DNA from: Prochlorococcus sp. AG-347-M15
GTDB taxonomy: Bacteria > Cyanobacteriota > Cyanobacteriia > PCC-6307 > Cyanobiaceae
Length of the DNA stretch: 64,000 nucleotides
Assembly: GCA_003281185.1 (NCBI GenBank)
Contig: QCCS01000005.1
Location: 1-64,000 of the forward strand
Direction: 5' to 3'
Every line of letters starts with the position of its first letter. Within the stretch, counting starts at the first letter, position 1. The position numbers were made by a program, and so were the translations under genes. Shown piece by piece: positions 10,783-21,319 of the stretch. The notes under the pieces were generated by a model. That model did not search any database. It was not told the origin of the DNA and was given only the letters and a program-made list of their open reading frames with translations.

Positions 10783-11856
10783 ATGAAGAAATATAAGATT
10801 GTTTTATTGTCAGGAGACGGAATTGGTCCAGAGATTTCAGAAGTTTCAAAAAAAGTTTTAAAAAAGCTTTCAAAAAAGCATAATTTCAATATTGAGATTA
10901 TTGAAAAATTATTTGGAGGGATAGCTTATGAAAAATTTGGGACTCCTGCTCCAGATGAGACACTAGATCAATGCAAAAAAAGTGATGCTGTACTTTTAGC
11001 ATGTGTTGGAGATATTAAATATGACTCTCTTGCAAGAGAATTAAGGCCAGAAAGTGGGTTACTAAAGTTAAGATCTGCTCTAAACCTTTTCGCAAATATC
11101 AGGCCTGTCAAAATAAGAAAATCTCTATTAGATGCAAGTACATTAAAAAGAGAAATCGTTGAGCATGTAGATCTTATTGTTGTAAGAGAATTAATAGGGG
11201 GAATTTATTTTGGAAAACCAAGAGGAAATATAACAAATACAAAAATCCCAAAAGCTTTCAATACGATGGTTTATAATTCGGCCGAAATAGAGAGAATAAC
11301 TGAAATAGCAATAAAAATTGCTAAGCAAAGAAATAAAAAAATATGTTCTGTTGATAAATCAAACGTTCTTGAGGTTAGTCAATTGTGGAGAGATACAGTT
11401 TTAAATATCACCTCAAAAGATAAAAATATATCTCTAAGCAATATGTACGTTGATAATGCAGCAATGCAATTAGTTAGAGATCCTGGTCAATTTGATGTGA
11501 TTTTAACCAGTAATTTATTTGGAGATATTTTAAGCGATTTAGCCGCGATGTTAACTGGTTCTATTGGTATGCTTCCATCTGCTTCATTAAATAATAATGG
11601 GCCAGGAGTTTTTGAACCTGTTCATGGTTCGGCTCCTGATATAGCTGGTAAAAACATAGCGAATCCTATTGCAATGCTTTTATCTGCTTCCATGATGTTA
11701 AAAATTGGATTAAATGAAGAAGAAGCTGCAGAAAATTTAGAAAATGCCATTGATAAAGTTTTATCAAAAGGATTTAGAACAGCAGATTTAGCTGATGGGT
11801 CTTCCGAAATATTATCTTGCAGTGAAATCGGAGATAAAATAATGGATCAAATTTAA
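10783..11856 (+). CDS. leuB: 3-isopropylmalate dehydrogenase
   Basis: LLSGDGIGPEI, ELIGGIYFGKPRG, TSNLFGDILSDLAAML, FEPVHGSAPDIAGK. Confidence 0.97.
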   Translation: MKKYKIVLLSGDGIGPEISEVSKKVLKKLSKKHNFNIEIIEKLFGGIAYEKFGTPAPDETLDQCKKSDAVLLACVGDIKYDSLARELRPESGLLKLRSALNLFANIRPVKIRKSLLDASTLKREIVEHVDLIVVRELIGGIYFGKPRGNITNTKIPKAFNTMVYNSAEIERITEIAIKIAKQRNKKICSVDKSNVLEVSQLWRDTVLNITSKDKNISLSNMYVDNAAMQLVRDPGQFDVILTSNLFGDILSDLAAMLTGSIGMLPSASLNNNGPGVFEPVHGSAPDIAGKNIANPIAMLLSASMMLKIGLNEEEAAENLENAIDKVLSKGFRTADLADGSSEILSCSEIGDKIMDQI

Positions 11857-11944
11857 AAAAAATTAATAAATAAAAAAATATTTTTAAGTAAAACATAAAG
11901 TTGGCATATGACCTGTCAGAATCATTAGATATAGTATTTTAAAA

Positions 11945-12841
11945 ATGTCAAAACGTCATCCAGTAGTCGCTGTAACAGGATCTTCAGGAGCAGGAACAAG
12001 TACAGTAAAAAGAGCCTTCGAGCATATTTTTGCCAGAGAAGATATTATTCCCGCAGTTGTAGAAGGTGATAGTTACCACAGATTTGAAAGAATGCCTATG
12101 AAAAAAGCTATGGCAGACGCTCTTTCAAAAGGTGAAAATTTCTCTCATTTTGGTCCAGAGGCTAATCTTTTTGACAAGTTAGAGGAACTTTTTAAAATCT
12201 ATGGTGAAACTGGAGGAGGAAAAAAAAGATACTATCTACATAGTCTTGAAGAAGCAGAAGAACATAATACAAGACTTGGGACATCCCTCGAACCCGGGCA
12301 ATTTACTCCATGGGAAGATATTCCTGAGGGAACAGACGTACTTTTTTATGAAGGTTTGCATGGCGGGGTAGAAGGTGATGGATACAATGTGGCATCCTAT
12401 GCTGATTTACTTGTTGGCGTTGTTCCGATAACAAATTTAGAGTGGATTCAAAAAATCCATAGAGATAACGCAGAAAGAGGTTACTCAGCGGAAACCATTG
12501 TGGATACGATATTGAGAAGAATGCCTGATTATATAAATCACATCTGCCCACAATTCAGCAAAACCGATATTAATTTCCAAAGGATTCCAACAATTGACAC
12601 TTCAAATCCTTTCATATGCAGAAATATCCCAACTCCTGATGAGAGCTTTGTGATCATACACTTTAGAAAAGGGGCAAGAGAGAAATGGGGTATTGATTTT
12701 CAATACTTGCTTGGAATGATTAACGATTCATTCATGTCAAGTCCAACAAGTATCGTTGTAAATGGTGGGAAAATGGGTTTCGCAATGGAACTAATTCTTA
12801 CTCCAATAATTCATAAAATGATTGAGGAGAAAAATAAATAA
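11945..12841 (+). CDS. prk: Phosphoribulokinase
   Basis: VAVTGSSGAGTST P-loop, EGDSYHRFERMPMK, EGLHGGV, IQKIHRDNAERG. Confidence 0.97.
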   Translation: MSKRHPVVAVTGSSGAGTSTVKRAFEHIFAREDIIPAVVEGDSYHRFERMPMKKAMADALSKGENFSHFGPEANLFDKLEELFKIYGETGGGKKRYYLHSLEEAEEHNTRLGTSLEPGQFTPWEDIPEGTDVLFYEGLHGGVEGDGYNVASYADLLVGVVPITNLEWIQKIHRDNAERGYSAETIVDTILRRMPDYINHICPQFSKTDINFQRIPTIDTSNPFICRNIPTPDESFVIIHFRKGAREKWGIDFQYLLGMINDSFMSSPTSIVVNGGKMGFAMELILTPIIHKMIEEKNK

Positions 12842-12859
12842 TAATTAATTTAGATCATT

Positions 12860-12891
12860 TACTCAAATAATTATATTTTTAAATTTGAGTA
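12860..12891. terminator. Possible weak hairpin (9-bp stem, 14-nt loop) downstream of prk
   Basis: tactcaaat (12860-12868) / atttgagta (12883-12891) perfect inverted repeat; no strong T-tract, AT-rich stem. Confidence 0.35.
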
Positions 12892-12980
12892 GTTTCTAAT
12901 TTAGAAAATCTCAAATATTTATATATCTTTCTTGATAAAAGTACCTTACTTAGATTTAAATAGTAAAAACAGGTAACGTT

Positions 12981-13862
12981 GTGTCATTAATCGACTGGTT
13001 TGCCGCAAGGCGTAAAGATCAATTTGTTGGGAAAGTTTCCCAAGATACTGACGAAGGAGATGGTTTGTGGGTTAAATGTTCAGAGTGTTCGCAAGTAGCC
13101 TATAGAAAAGACCTAATTTCAAATTTCAATGTTTGTAGTAATTGCGGTCACCATAATAGAATTAATAGTGATGAAAGGATAAATATAATTGCTGATAAAA
13201 ATTCATTCAAAGAATTTGATCGCTCACTAAGTCCTACAGATCCCTTAGGTTTTAAAGATAGAAGGTCTTATGCTGATCGAATTAAAGAAAGTCAAGCAGG
13301 TACAGGTTTAAGAGATGGTGTCATTACAGGTTTTTGTTCTGTAAATTCAATGCCCTTAGCATTAGCTGTTATGGATTTTAGATTTATGGGAGGATCTATG
13401 GGTTCAGTAGTTGGTGAAAAAATTACAAGGATTATTGAGAGAGCAACTTTAGAAAAATACCCAATTCTTATTGTTTGTGCATCAGGTGGGGCAAGAATGC
13501 AAGAAGGTATGTTAAGTCTCATGCAAATGGCAAAAATTTCTGGAGCACTAAAAAAACATAAAGAGAAAAATCTTCTATATATGCCATTATTAACTCATCC
13601 AACCACTGGAGGAGTAACAGCCAGTTTTGCGATGTTAGGTGACTTAATTTTAGCGGAACCTAAAGCACTTATTGGATTTGCTGGAAGAAGGGTTATTGAA
13701 CAAACATTAAGAGAAAAATTACCCGATAACTTTCAAACAGCTGAATATCTTCTTGAGCATGGTTTTGTTGATGTAATAGTGAAAAGGAAAGATCTCAAGA
13801 CTACTTTGACTAAAATTTTAAAAATCCATGGAGTAAAAGAACTTGCAGAAGCAAATATATAA
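12981..13862 (+). CDS. accD: Acetyl-CoA carboxylase carboxyltransferase subunit beta
   Basis: Zn finger [53 protein letters not shown]. Confidence 0.97.
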   Translation: MSLIDWFAARRKDQFVGKVSQDTDEGDGLWVKCSECSQVAYRKDLISNFNVCSNCGHHNRINSDERINIIADKNSFKEFDRSLSPTDPLGFKDRRSYADRIKESQAGTGLRDGVITGFCSVNSMPLALAVMDFRFMGGSMGSVVGEKITRIIERATLEKYPILIVCASGGARMQEGMLSLMQMAKISGALKKHKEKNLLYMPLLTHPTTGGVTASFAMLGDLILAEPKALIGFAGRRVIEQTLREKLPDNFQTAEYLLEHGFVDVIVKRKDLKTTLTKILKIHGVKELAEANI

Positions 13863-13863
13863 A

Positions 13864-14256
13864 ATGAGAATAATTTCTAATTTATTATATTTTTCTTTAA
13901 GCCTTTTACTCTTTATTTTTAACTTTGCCTCTTATTCATATGCGATAGGAAATGTTGATTGGGTTCTCCTTAAAGAGAATGATAATGGGAAAGAATGGCT
14001 TGATAAAGGGAGTATTAAGCTGCTCCAAAATGGTGAAATAAGTGTATTAACAAAGTTCTTTAAGAATCCAACTAAAACTGATGATGATGGAGAGTTATCA
14101 CTTTATGTAATGAGAATTAATTGCGATGAAAAAAAGTTCAAAGATATATCAATAAATGGAATTCCTCAGTTCAATTCAAAATGGCAAACTTCTAATAATG
14201 ATGAACTTATAGATGTTGTTATTGAAAATAGCTGTTCAGAGTTTATTAATGGATAA
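13864..14256 (+). CDS. Hypothetical secreted protein
   Basis: N-terminal signal-like hydrophobic segment; start chosen at ATG 13864 rather than the ORF-track start inside accD. Confidence 0.65.
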   Translation: MRIISNLLYFSLSLLLFIFNFASYSYAIGNVDWVLLKENDNGKEWLDKGSIKLLQNGEISVLTKFFKNPTKTDDDGELSLYVMRINCDEKKFKDISINGIPQFNSKWQTSNNDELIDVVIENSCSEFING

Positions 14257-14258
14257 GA

Positions 14259-15356
14259 ATGAATACTAAAAATAAAAAATTAAAAATAGCAATCGCTGGA
14301 CTGGGGTTTGGGAAAAAAGTTCATTTAGAGGCATTAAAAGAGTCTGATTACTTAACTCCTGTAGCTATTTATCATTATGAGAAAAAGCAAAAATCAATAT
14401 TAGAAAAAGAAACTGGCTTAGATTTTTTTCATAATTGGGAAGACTTAGTTAAATCTCCTAAAATTGATGGAATTATTATTGCCACCCCTCCTGAATCAAG
14501 ATTTAAGTTGGCAAAACAAGCTCTCGAGAATAATAAAAATTTGCTCTTAGAAAAACCCGTTTCAATATCCTCCTCAGAAATTGAAGAGCTTCAGAGAATA
14601 TCTTTGATAAATAATTTAAGCGTATGTGTTGATTTTGAATATAGAGCAGTACCTCTTTTTCTTCAGACAAAAAAACTTATTGATGAAAATATCTTAGGAG
14701 ATATATATTTAGTCAAATTAGATTGGTTAATGGGCAGTAGATCCGATCCCAAAAGATCCTGGAATTGGTATTCATTGGAAGAAAAAGGTGGAGGAGTTAT
14801 TGGCGCCTTAGGTACTCATGCATTCGATATGTTGAATTGGTTTTTTGGAGAAACAGTAAACGTGACTGGCAAGTTAGCAACATCAATAAATAAAAGACCT
14901 TTACCTAATTCATCTGATTTAAATGATGTTACGAGTGAAGATGTATGTTTAGCCAATATAGAAATATCAAACTACAGCTCGAATCTTATTCCATGTCAGG
15001 TATCTTTATCATCGATTTCTAAAAACGGTAGAGGATTTAGTTTAGAAATATATGGAAGCGAAGGTTCACTTTTTCTTAAAAGCGAGAACCAAAAAGATTA
15101 TGTTCATGGTTTTAATTTGAAATATTCAAACAACGAAAATAAAATACAAAATCTAACTGCAGATTCAAGTTTTAATTTTGAAAAAACATGGACTGATGGG
15201 AGAATAGCTCCAGTTTTGAGAATTCAAAATTTATGGGCTCAGAGTATAATTAATAGAACACCTGTAATTCCAGGCTTATGTGAAGGACTTGCTAGTCATA
15301 AAGTTTGCGAATCAATAAGAGAATCTTCGAAAAGTGGATTAAGTATCAAAATTTGA
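14259..15356 (+). CDS. Gfo/Idh/MocA-family oxidoreductase
   Basis: IAIAGLGFGKKVH, IIIATPPESRF, LLLEKPVSIS, GGGVIGALGTHAFDM. Confidence 0.9.
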   Translation: MNTKNKKLKIAIAGLGFGKKVHLEALKESDYLTPVAIYHYEKKQKSILEKETGLDFFHNWEDLVKSPKIDGIIIATPPESRFKLAKQALENNKNLLLEKPVSISSSEIEELQRISLINNLSVCVDFEYRAVPLFLQTKKLIDENILGDIYLVKLDWLMGSRSDPKRSWNWYSLEEKGGGVIGALGTHAFDMLNWFFGETVNVTGKLATSINKRPLPNSSDLNDVTSEDVCLANIEISNYSSNLIPCQVSLSSISKNGRGFSLEIYGSEGSLFLKSENQKDYVHGFNLKYSNNENKIQNLTADSSFNFEKTWTDGRIAPVLRIQNLWAQSIINRTPVIPGLCEGLASHKVCESIRESSKSGLSIKI

Positions 15357-15459
15357 GGCTATACATTTATAAGTAGCAATTATCACCCGATAAAGTATTC
15401 GATTAATTTTATTTTTTTTTCATATTCTGGAAAAATCAATTGAACTTAATCATTAAAGA

Positions 15460-16527
15460 ATGGCTTTAAATTATTACAAAAATGAGCTTAAAGAAAATGC
15501 TCAATTACTAGCTTCTAAAGGGAAAGGGATATTAGCGGTAGATGAATCCACTAAAACAGTAGGTAAAAGACTCGCTGGAATTGGTGTTGAGAATACTGAA
15601 GACAATAGGAAAGCATATAGAGGAATGCTTTTTACTACAGAAGGTCTTGGTAAATATATTAGTGGAGCAATCCTATTCGAAGAAACTCTTTATCAGAATC
15701 ACCAAGATGGTGAGTCAATGGTTAAGAAACTAAATGATTTAGGTATTATTCCAGGTATAAAGGTCGATAAAGGCCTAAATCCACTTCCAGGAGGAGGAGA
15801 TGTAGAAACTTTTTGCTCTGGCCTAGATGGGTTAGTTGAAAGAGCAGCAAAATATTATGAACAAGGTGCCAGATTTGCAAAGTGGAGAGCAGTTCTGCAA
15901 ATTACAAATGATGGTTGTCCTTCAAAACTTTCAATTCAAGAGAATGCTTGGGGATTAGCAAGGTATGCAAGATCAGTTCAAGAATCTGGATTGGTACCAA
16001 TTATTGAACCTGAAATCTTAATGGACGGCGACCATACTATTGAAAAAACCGCTGAAGTTCAAGAAGAGGTTATAAAGCAGGTTTATATTGCTTGTCAAGC
16101 AAATGGAGTTTTTCTAGAGGGTACTCTATTAAAACCTTCTATGACTGTTAATGGAGCAGATTGTCCAACAAAGGCTGATCCTATGAAAGTTGCTGAAATG
16201 ACAATCAGAACTATGCAAAGATGCGTTCCTGCATCTGTTCCAGGAATAGTTTTCTTATCAGGAGGTTTAAGCGAAGAAGCTGCTTCTATTTATTTAAATA
16301 ATATGAACACTCTTAACAGGAAAGCTTTATGGAATGTTTCATTCTCCTATGGAAGAGCATTACAGCACTCATGCTTAAAAGCCTGGAAAGGTAGCGACGT
16401 TGAAGGAGGTCAAAAAGCATTAATAGCAAGAGCCCAAGCAAACTCTGAAGCTTCAAAAGGTGCCTATGTAGCAGGATCCCAACCTTCATCTGATGAGCAA
16501 TTGTTTGTAGCAGGCTACACTTATTAA
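15460..16527 (+). CDS. Fructose-bisphosphate aldolase class I
   Basis: GKGILAVDEST, GIIPGIKVDKGL, PIIEPEILMDGDH, EGTLLKPSMT, FLSGGLSEEAA. Confidence 0.95.
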   Translation: MALNYYKNELKENAQLLASKGKGILAVDESTKTVGKRLAGIGVENTEDNRKAYRGMLFTTEGLGKYISGAILFEETLYQNHQDGESMVKKLNDLGIIPGIKVDKGLNPLPGGGDVETFCSGLDGLVERAAKYYEQGARFAKWRAVLQITNDGCPSKLSIQENAWGLARYARSVQESGLVPIIEPEILMDGDHTIEKTAEVQEEVIKQVYIACQANGVFLEGTLLKPSMTVNGADCPTKADPMKVAEMTIRTMQRCVPASVPGIVFLSGGLSEEAASIYLNNMNTLNRKALWNVSFSYGRALQHSCLKAWKGSDVEGGQKALIARAQANSEASKGAYVAGSQPSSDEQLFVAGYTY

Positions 16528-16674
16528 AAAAAAAATTCTAAAAATATACTCTGGGTCATAAAATTAGTTTCTTTAATTTAGTATTTTGTATATCTAATGA
16601 CGTGACATTTGATACCTCTTTATACTAAACTCTCGGAAACATATGCTTTATATAGCATTTAACTTATTTTAATT

Positions 16675-17748
16675 ATGGCCCTCGTTCCACTAAGACTACT
16701 TTTAGATCACGCTGCTGAGAATGGTTACGGTATTCCAGCTTTCAATGTTAATAACCTTGAGCAAGTTCAAGCAATCATGGAAGCAGCATATGAAACTGAT
16801 AGTCCTGTAATCCTCCAAGCTTCAAGAGGGGCAAGAAATTATGCAGGAGAAATTTTCCTACGTCATCTAATACTTGCCGCTACAGAAACATATCCTAATA
16901 TTCCAGTAGTAATGCACCAAGACCATGGTAATGAGCCTTCAACATGCTATTCGGCAGCAATAAATGGTTTCACATCAGTAATGATGGATGGCTCTCTGGA
17001 GGCAGATGCAAAAACACCCGCTAGTTATGAATATAATGTTGCAGTTACTAAAAAAGTAGTAGATTTTGCCCATTCAGTTGGAGTTAGTGTTGAAGGAGAG
17101 TTGGGTTGCTTAGGTTCACTAGAAACAGGAAAGGGTGAGGCAGAAGATGGTCATGGATTTGAAGGTGAACTTTCTACAGATATGCTTTTGACTGATCCTG
17201 AAGAAGCGGCAGATTTTGTTGCCAAAACAAAAGTTGATGCATTAGCAATTGCTATAGGTACAAGTCATGGTGCATATAAATTCACAAGGAAGCCTACAGG
17301 AGAAGTTCTTGCAATAAGCAGAATTGCTGAGATCCATAAAGCACTTCCAAATACACATCTTGTAATGCACGGATCTAGTTCAGTGCCTCAAGAATGGTTG
17401 GATATCATTAACAAATATGGTGGTGAAATCCCTCAAACATATGGTGTTCCTGTTGAAGAGATTCAAGAGGGAATAAGAAATGGAGTTAGGAAAGTCAACA
17501 TTGATACCGATAACAGACTTGCTTTCACTGCAGCGGTTAGAGAGGCAGCATTTGCTGATAAGGCAAACTTTGACCCAAGACATTTCAACAAACCTGCCAG
17601 AAAATACATGAAGCAAGTTTGTCTTGATAGATACAAGCAGTTCTGGTGCGAAGGTCAAGCAAGTAAGATCAAACAAAACAGCACAAATTACTTTGCTGAT
17701 CTTTACGCAAAAGGTGATTTAGATCCAAAAGTAAAAGCTACTGTTTAA
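16675..17748 (+). CDS. fbaA: Fructose-bisphosphate aldolase class II, Calvin-cycle type
   Basis: [53 protein letters not shown]. Confidence 0.96.
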   Translation: MALVPLRLLLDHAAENGYGIPAFNVNNLEQVQAIMEAAYETDSPVILQASRGARNYAGEIFLRHLILAATETYPNIPVVMHQDHGNEPSTCYSAAINGFTSVMMDGSLEADAKTPASYEYNVAVTKKVVDFAHSVGVSVEGELGCLGSLETGKGEAEDGHGFEGELSTDMLLTDPEEAADFVAKTKVDALAIAIGTSHGAYKFTRKPTGEVLAISRIAEIHKALPNTHLVMHGSSSVPQEWLDIINKYGGEIPQTYGVPVEEIQEGIRNGVRKVNIDTDNRLAFTAAVREAAFADKANFDPRHFNKPARKYMKQVCLDRYKQFWCEGQASKIKQNSTNYFADLYAKGDLDPKVKATV

Positions 17749-17766
17749 TTTCTTCCAAAATCAAAT

Positions 17767-17799
17767 AAAAAAGACCCTAAAAATTGGGGGTCTTTTTTT
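17767..17799. terminator. Probable intrinsic (bidirectional) terminator between fbaA and purQ
   Basis: aaaaaagaccc...gggtcttttttt inverted repeat with a T-tract on both strands, between convergent genes. Confidence 0.85.
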
Positions 17800-18463
17800 A
17801 TTTCAATATTAATGATTTTAATGTAAAAAGACCGTCAGTCCCACCAATTGTCTCGTCACATGCTCGCTCTGGATGAGGCATTAAACCTAGAACATTACCC
17901 TTTTCATTAGTTATGCCTGCGATATCGAATGAGGATCCATTAGGATTATTTTTATATCTCAAAGCGATCAATTCATTATCTACAAGTTTTTTTAAAGTAT
18001 CAGAATCACAATGATATCTTCCTTCCCCATGCGCTATGGGTAACTTAATAGTTTGTTTTTCATCTCCATCATTAAACCAACCTCCTTTTGAAGAAACAAT
18101 ATCAAGTTCAACATCATCACAGATGAAATTAAGATTTTTATTTGCAGTAAGGGCACCAGGCAAAAAGCCTGATTCTGTTAAAATTTGGAACCCATTACAA
18201 ATTCCTAAAACTCTTCTTCCACTTTTAACAAAGTAATCCAAAGCATTTATTAATGGAGAGAATCTCGCTATTGCTCCGCATCTTAGATAATCACCATAGC
18301 TAAATCCTCCGGGTAAAACTATTGCATCTACATCGCTTAAATCTGAAGACTCATGCCACAAGTATTTTGTTCTTATATCTAAACAACCTTCCAATGCCCA
18401 TGAAACATCACGATCACAATTAGAACCAGGGAAGACAACAACTCCTACAGTAAAATTATCCAT
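17798..18463 (-). CDS. purQ: Phosphoribosylformylglycinamidine synthase subunit PurQ
   Basis: [38 protein letters not shown]. Confidence 0.96.
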   Translation of the reverse strand: MDNFTVGVVVFPGSNCDRDVSWALEGCLDIRTKYLWHESSDLSDVDAIVLPGGFSYGDYLRCGAIARFSPLINALDYFVKSGRRVLGICNGFQILTESGFLPGALTANKNLNFICDDVELDIVSSKGGWFNDGDEKQTIKLPIAHGEGRYHCDSDTLKKLVDNELIALRYKNNPNGSSFDIAGITNEKGNVLGLMPHPERACDETIGGTDGLFTLKSLILK

Positions 18464-18464
18464 C

Positions 18465-18719
18465 TTATAATTTTTCTAGTGAATACTCATAATCTTCAAT
18501 AACAGTATTTGCGAATAACCTATCACACAATAAATCAATTTTTTCTCTTACTTCGTTTTCACCATTACCTTCTATTTTTACCTCAATCATTTTTCCTATA
18601 CGTAATGATTTTATTCCCTCGGCTCCAAGTTTTATAGAAGCAGATTTAGTCGCTTCCCCTGCTGGATCTAAAACTGAGGGTCTTAGTCTTATAAAAACTT
18701 TTACAGCAAATTGTTCCAA
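18465..18719 (-). CDS. purS: Phosphoribosylformylglycinamidine synthase subunit PurS
   Basis: [15 protein letters not shown], directly upstream of purQ. Confidence 0.93.
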   Translation of the reverse strand: MEQFAVKVFIRLRPSVLDPAGEATKSASIKLGAEGIKSLRIGKMIEVKIEGNGENEVREKIDLLCDRLFANTVIEDYEYSLEKL

Positions 18720-18817
18720 TTAAAAATTAATTTTCTACTAGAAGATTAGTTTAAATTTTCATAAAAAAAACTATTGATTAATAAACAAATATTTTTACCT
18801 TAAGATTTTCTGATTTA

Positions 18818-18982
18818 TTAAATGTTTATGTAGCCTCTACCAAAACAAACTAAACAAGTTCTTCTTGAATTTTCAGGTGTTTTAAAATTTCCTGCCCCTC
18901 CACATTTTGAACATTTTATTTTATCAATTGATGTAACGTCGTCAGAGATTATTTGTTTTAAAGTAATTTTTGGATTTTCCAT
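18818..18982 (-). CDS. 54-aa CxxCxGxG zinc-finger (DnaJ/BSD2-like) small protein
   Basis: Hand translation: MENPKITLKQIISDDVTSIDKIKCSKCGGAGNFKTPENSRRTCLVCFGRGYINI*; ATG at 18982, TAA at 18818-18820; below the ORF-track length cutoff. Confidence 0.8.
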   Translation of the reverse strand: MENPKITLKQIISDDVTSIDKIKCSKCGGAGNFKTPENSRRTCLVCFGRGYINI

Positions 18983-19028
18983 CTTGGACTGTCTACTGTA
19001 GTTAGTGTCCCGACTGCTAACTATAAAG

Positions 19029-20093
19029 TCAAATTGCTATTATTGGGTCACTTAAAATCTTAAATTTCTCTTTAATTTTTCTATTAAAATTTTTTATAGA
19101 TTTTTCATCAAAGGAAATTATTACTAATTCAAGCCCAGCATTATCATTTGGTCTCCAACAATTATCTGGAGCTTCTTCAAACCAGGTGTTGATTTTCTTT
19201 CCAACAATTTGTATTTGTAAAGGCAATGATTTGTTTGGTATCCAAATACGTCCTTTTATTCGAAGAATGTTTAATTCGTCCAAGATTTTTGACATCTCCT
19301 TTTCAAATTCATTTTTTTCAAGGAAATAATTTAATTTAAATGAATCTGATACAAGCTCAACATGATTATGGTCATGTTCTTCCGTTAAAAATTCTTTATA
19401 AGTCTCTTTTTTAAAATTAAAGTCAAATAGATAATTTAAATCAATTTTGCCATTCTTGGATTTAAGGACTGGTGTAGATGAGTTTAGACTTACTTGAATT
19501 TTATTTTTTACAACGTCAAACTGATCATCATTTAAGATATCTGATCTTGAGACTAAAACGATATCAGAAACTTCTAGTTGCTCCTCAAAAAGTTCATCTA
19601 TAGTGGCATTGTGATCAATTTTATCTGTTTCGTTATATTGTTTTGTTATTTTATTTAAATCATTAATTGGTGAACCATTAAGCATTGATTCTCCATTAAC
19701 GATGCCAACAACAACATCAAGATAGATGGAAGACCTAATCTCAGGCCAGTTAAGTGCTTGAATTAAGGGAATTGGTAGTGCCAAGCCACTTGTTTCGATA
19801 ATTATTGATTCGATAGGAGGATTAAATTCTAGGAGAGCTTTTATTGATGGAACAAAATCATCTTGGACAGTACAACATAAACATCCATTGTTTAATTCGA
19901 TAACGCAGTCTTCTTCAGATTCATCACATTTATCACAACTTTTAATCAAATCAACGTCAATTCCAACATCACCAAATTCATTAATTATTAAACCAAATTT
20001 TTTATTACTCTCTTTTAATAAATATCTTAGAAAAGTTGTTTTACCCGAACCAAGGAATCCCGAAACAACAATAACTGGAATTTTTTTTTTCAT
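19029..20093 (-). CDS. CobW/P47K-family (COG0523) GTP-binding metal-trafficking protein
   Basis: VSGFLGSGKTTFLRYLL P-loop, NGCLCC metal motif, HDHNH histidine cluster, C-terminal CobW_C domain. Confidence 0.92.
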   Translation of the reverse strand: MKKKIPVIVVSGFLGSGKTTFLRYLLKESNKKFGLIINEFGDVGIDVDLIKSCDKCDESEEDCVIELNNGCLCCTVQDDFVPSIKALLEFNPPIESIIIETSGLALPIPLIQALNWPEIRSSIYLDVVVGIVNGESMLNGSPINDLNKITKQYNETDKIDHNATIDELFEEQLEVSDIVLVSRSDILNDDQFDVVKNKIQVSLNSSTPVLKSKNGKIDLNYLFDFNFKKETYKEFLTEEHDHNHVELVSDSFKLNYFLEKNEFEKEMSKILDELNILRIKGRIWIPNKSLPLQIQIVGKKINTWFEEAPDNCWRPNDNAGLELVIISFDEKSIKNFNRKIKEKFKILSDPIIAI

Positions 20094-20102
20094 CTTTGAT
20101 GA

Positions 20103-20615
20103 TTAACAACCTAAGCTATATTCTGTACTTTCTCCTGTAGAACTATTTGTGCCATTAGCAATAGCACATAATTGTTTTTGTTGTGTACGACTCAGAACAG
20201 CATCAGTAAAATCTGCACCATCTATTTTTGCACCTTCAAAATTACTCTCCATTAATAAAGCATTAGTAAAATTAACATCCGAAAGATCAGCATCTTTAAA
20301 GTCTGTTGCATAAGCTAGTGCATCTCTTAAATTTGCTCCAGTAAACTTTGAGTTTTGCAATTTACTATTATTGAACACCGCCCCTTCTAAATTACTTTCA
20401 CTGAAATTAAACCCATTCAAATCAAACTTGACGTATTCGTTACCGCTTAAGTCTTGACCATGCATATCTGGCTCTAAATTAAGGTCTTGCTGGTTTCTAA
20501 TCTCAGGAGGTCTTTTAGCCCATGCAGAATTTACAGAATTAAAAAATAAAATCCCGACGAATAACAAAGTAATTAATGCATTCTTTAGTGAGGGGAAAAC
20601 AATTGATTTAATCAT
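20103..20615 (-). CDS. Pentapeptide-repeat protein with signal peptide
   Basis: A(D/N)LxxA-type repeats (SNLEGAVFNNSKLQNSKFTGANLRDA...), N-terminal signal sequence. Confidence 0.88.
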   Translation of the reverse strand: MIKSIVFPSLKNALITLLFVGILFFNSVNSAWAKRPPEIRNQQDLNLEPDMHGQDLSGNEYVKFDLNGFNFSESNLEGAVFNNSKLQNSKFTGANLRDALAYATDFKDADLSDVNFTNALLMESNFEGAKIDGADFTDAVLSRTQQKQLCAIANGTNSSTGESTEYSLGC

Positions 20616-20678
20616 AATAAGACTGTATTTTAGAACTTAAGTATTTAAAGTTTGTAATAGTATCTTAAAGGAAAATAT

Positions 20679-21296
20679 ATGGCAATGTCACTAAAGGTTA
20701 TTGTTCCTCCTCATCCATTAATAAAACATTGGCTTTCAATATTGCGAGAAAAAAATACTCCAAATATTTTGTACTCAACAGGATATGAGCAATTAGGGAA
20801 ATGGCTTACATATGAAGCATTACGTAATTGGCTTCCATATAAAAAAGAAATAGTAAATACTGATAATGGAGACGCAGATGGATTCTTTATTAATAATGAT
20901 TATCCTATAAAAGTGCTCGCAATGTTGCCCGAAGGGTTATCTCTTTGGTTTGGATCTAAAGAAGTAATTCCTAATTCAACCCTCTCATTAGGAGAACTTC
21001 CTAAAACTATTGAATCAAATGAAGGAGTTATATTTTATTCAGAACAAATAACAACAAAATCAGCAACATTAGAAACTTTAATTAAATTAAAGGAATTAGG
21101 TGTTAATTCAAATAGGATTCTTTTAATAACTGCTATTTGCTCAAATAAAGGGTTAAATGAAATTGCAAAATTACTCCCTAATCAGGTAATTTACACTTCT
21201 TGCATAGATGAGGAAGACGAAAAAACACAACTATTAGTACCGGGTATTGGGAATCCTCTGTCGCGTTTAAGTACTATATTTCAAGATAAGAACTAA
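20679..21296 (+). CDS. Uracil phosphoribosyltransferase-like protein (degenerate PRPP site)
   Basis: UPRT-like N-terminus (HPLIKHWLSILREKNTP...YEALRNW); PRPP loop not conserved (see findings). Confidence 0.75.
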   Translation: MAMSLKVIVPPHPLIKHWLSILREKNTPNILYSTGYEQLGKWLTYEALRNWLPYKKEIVNTDNGDADGFFINNDYPIKVLAMLPEGLSLWFGSKEVIPNSTLSLGELPKTIESNEGVIFYSEQITTKSATLETLIKLKELGVNSNRILLITAICSNKGLNEIAKLLPNQVIYTSCIDEEDEKTQLLVPGIGNPLSRLSTIFQDKN

Positions 21297-21319
21297 TATA
21301 GAATATAGGAGTAAATATT

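Noticed and set aside
10499-10873. 124-aa minus-strand ORF antisense to lpxD/leuB
   Set aside because: Antisense to two solid genes; no recognisable features
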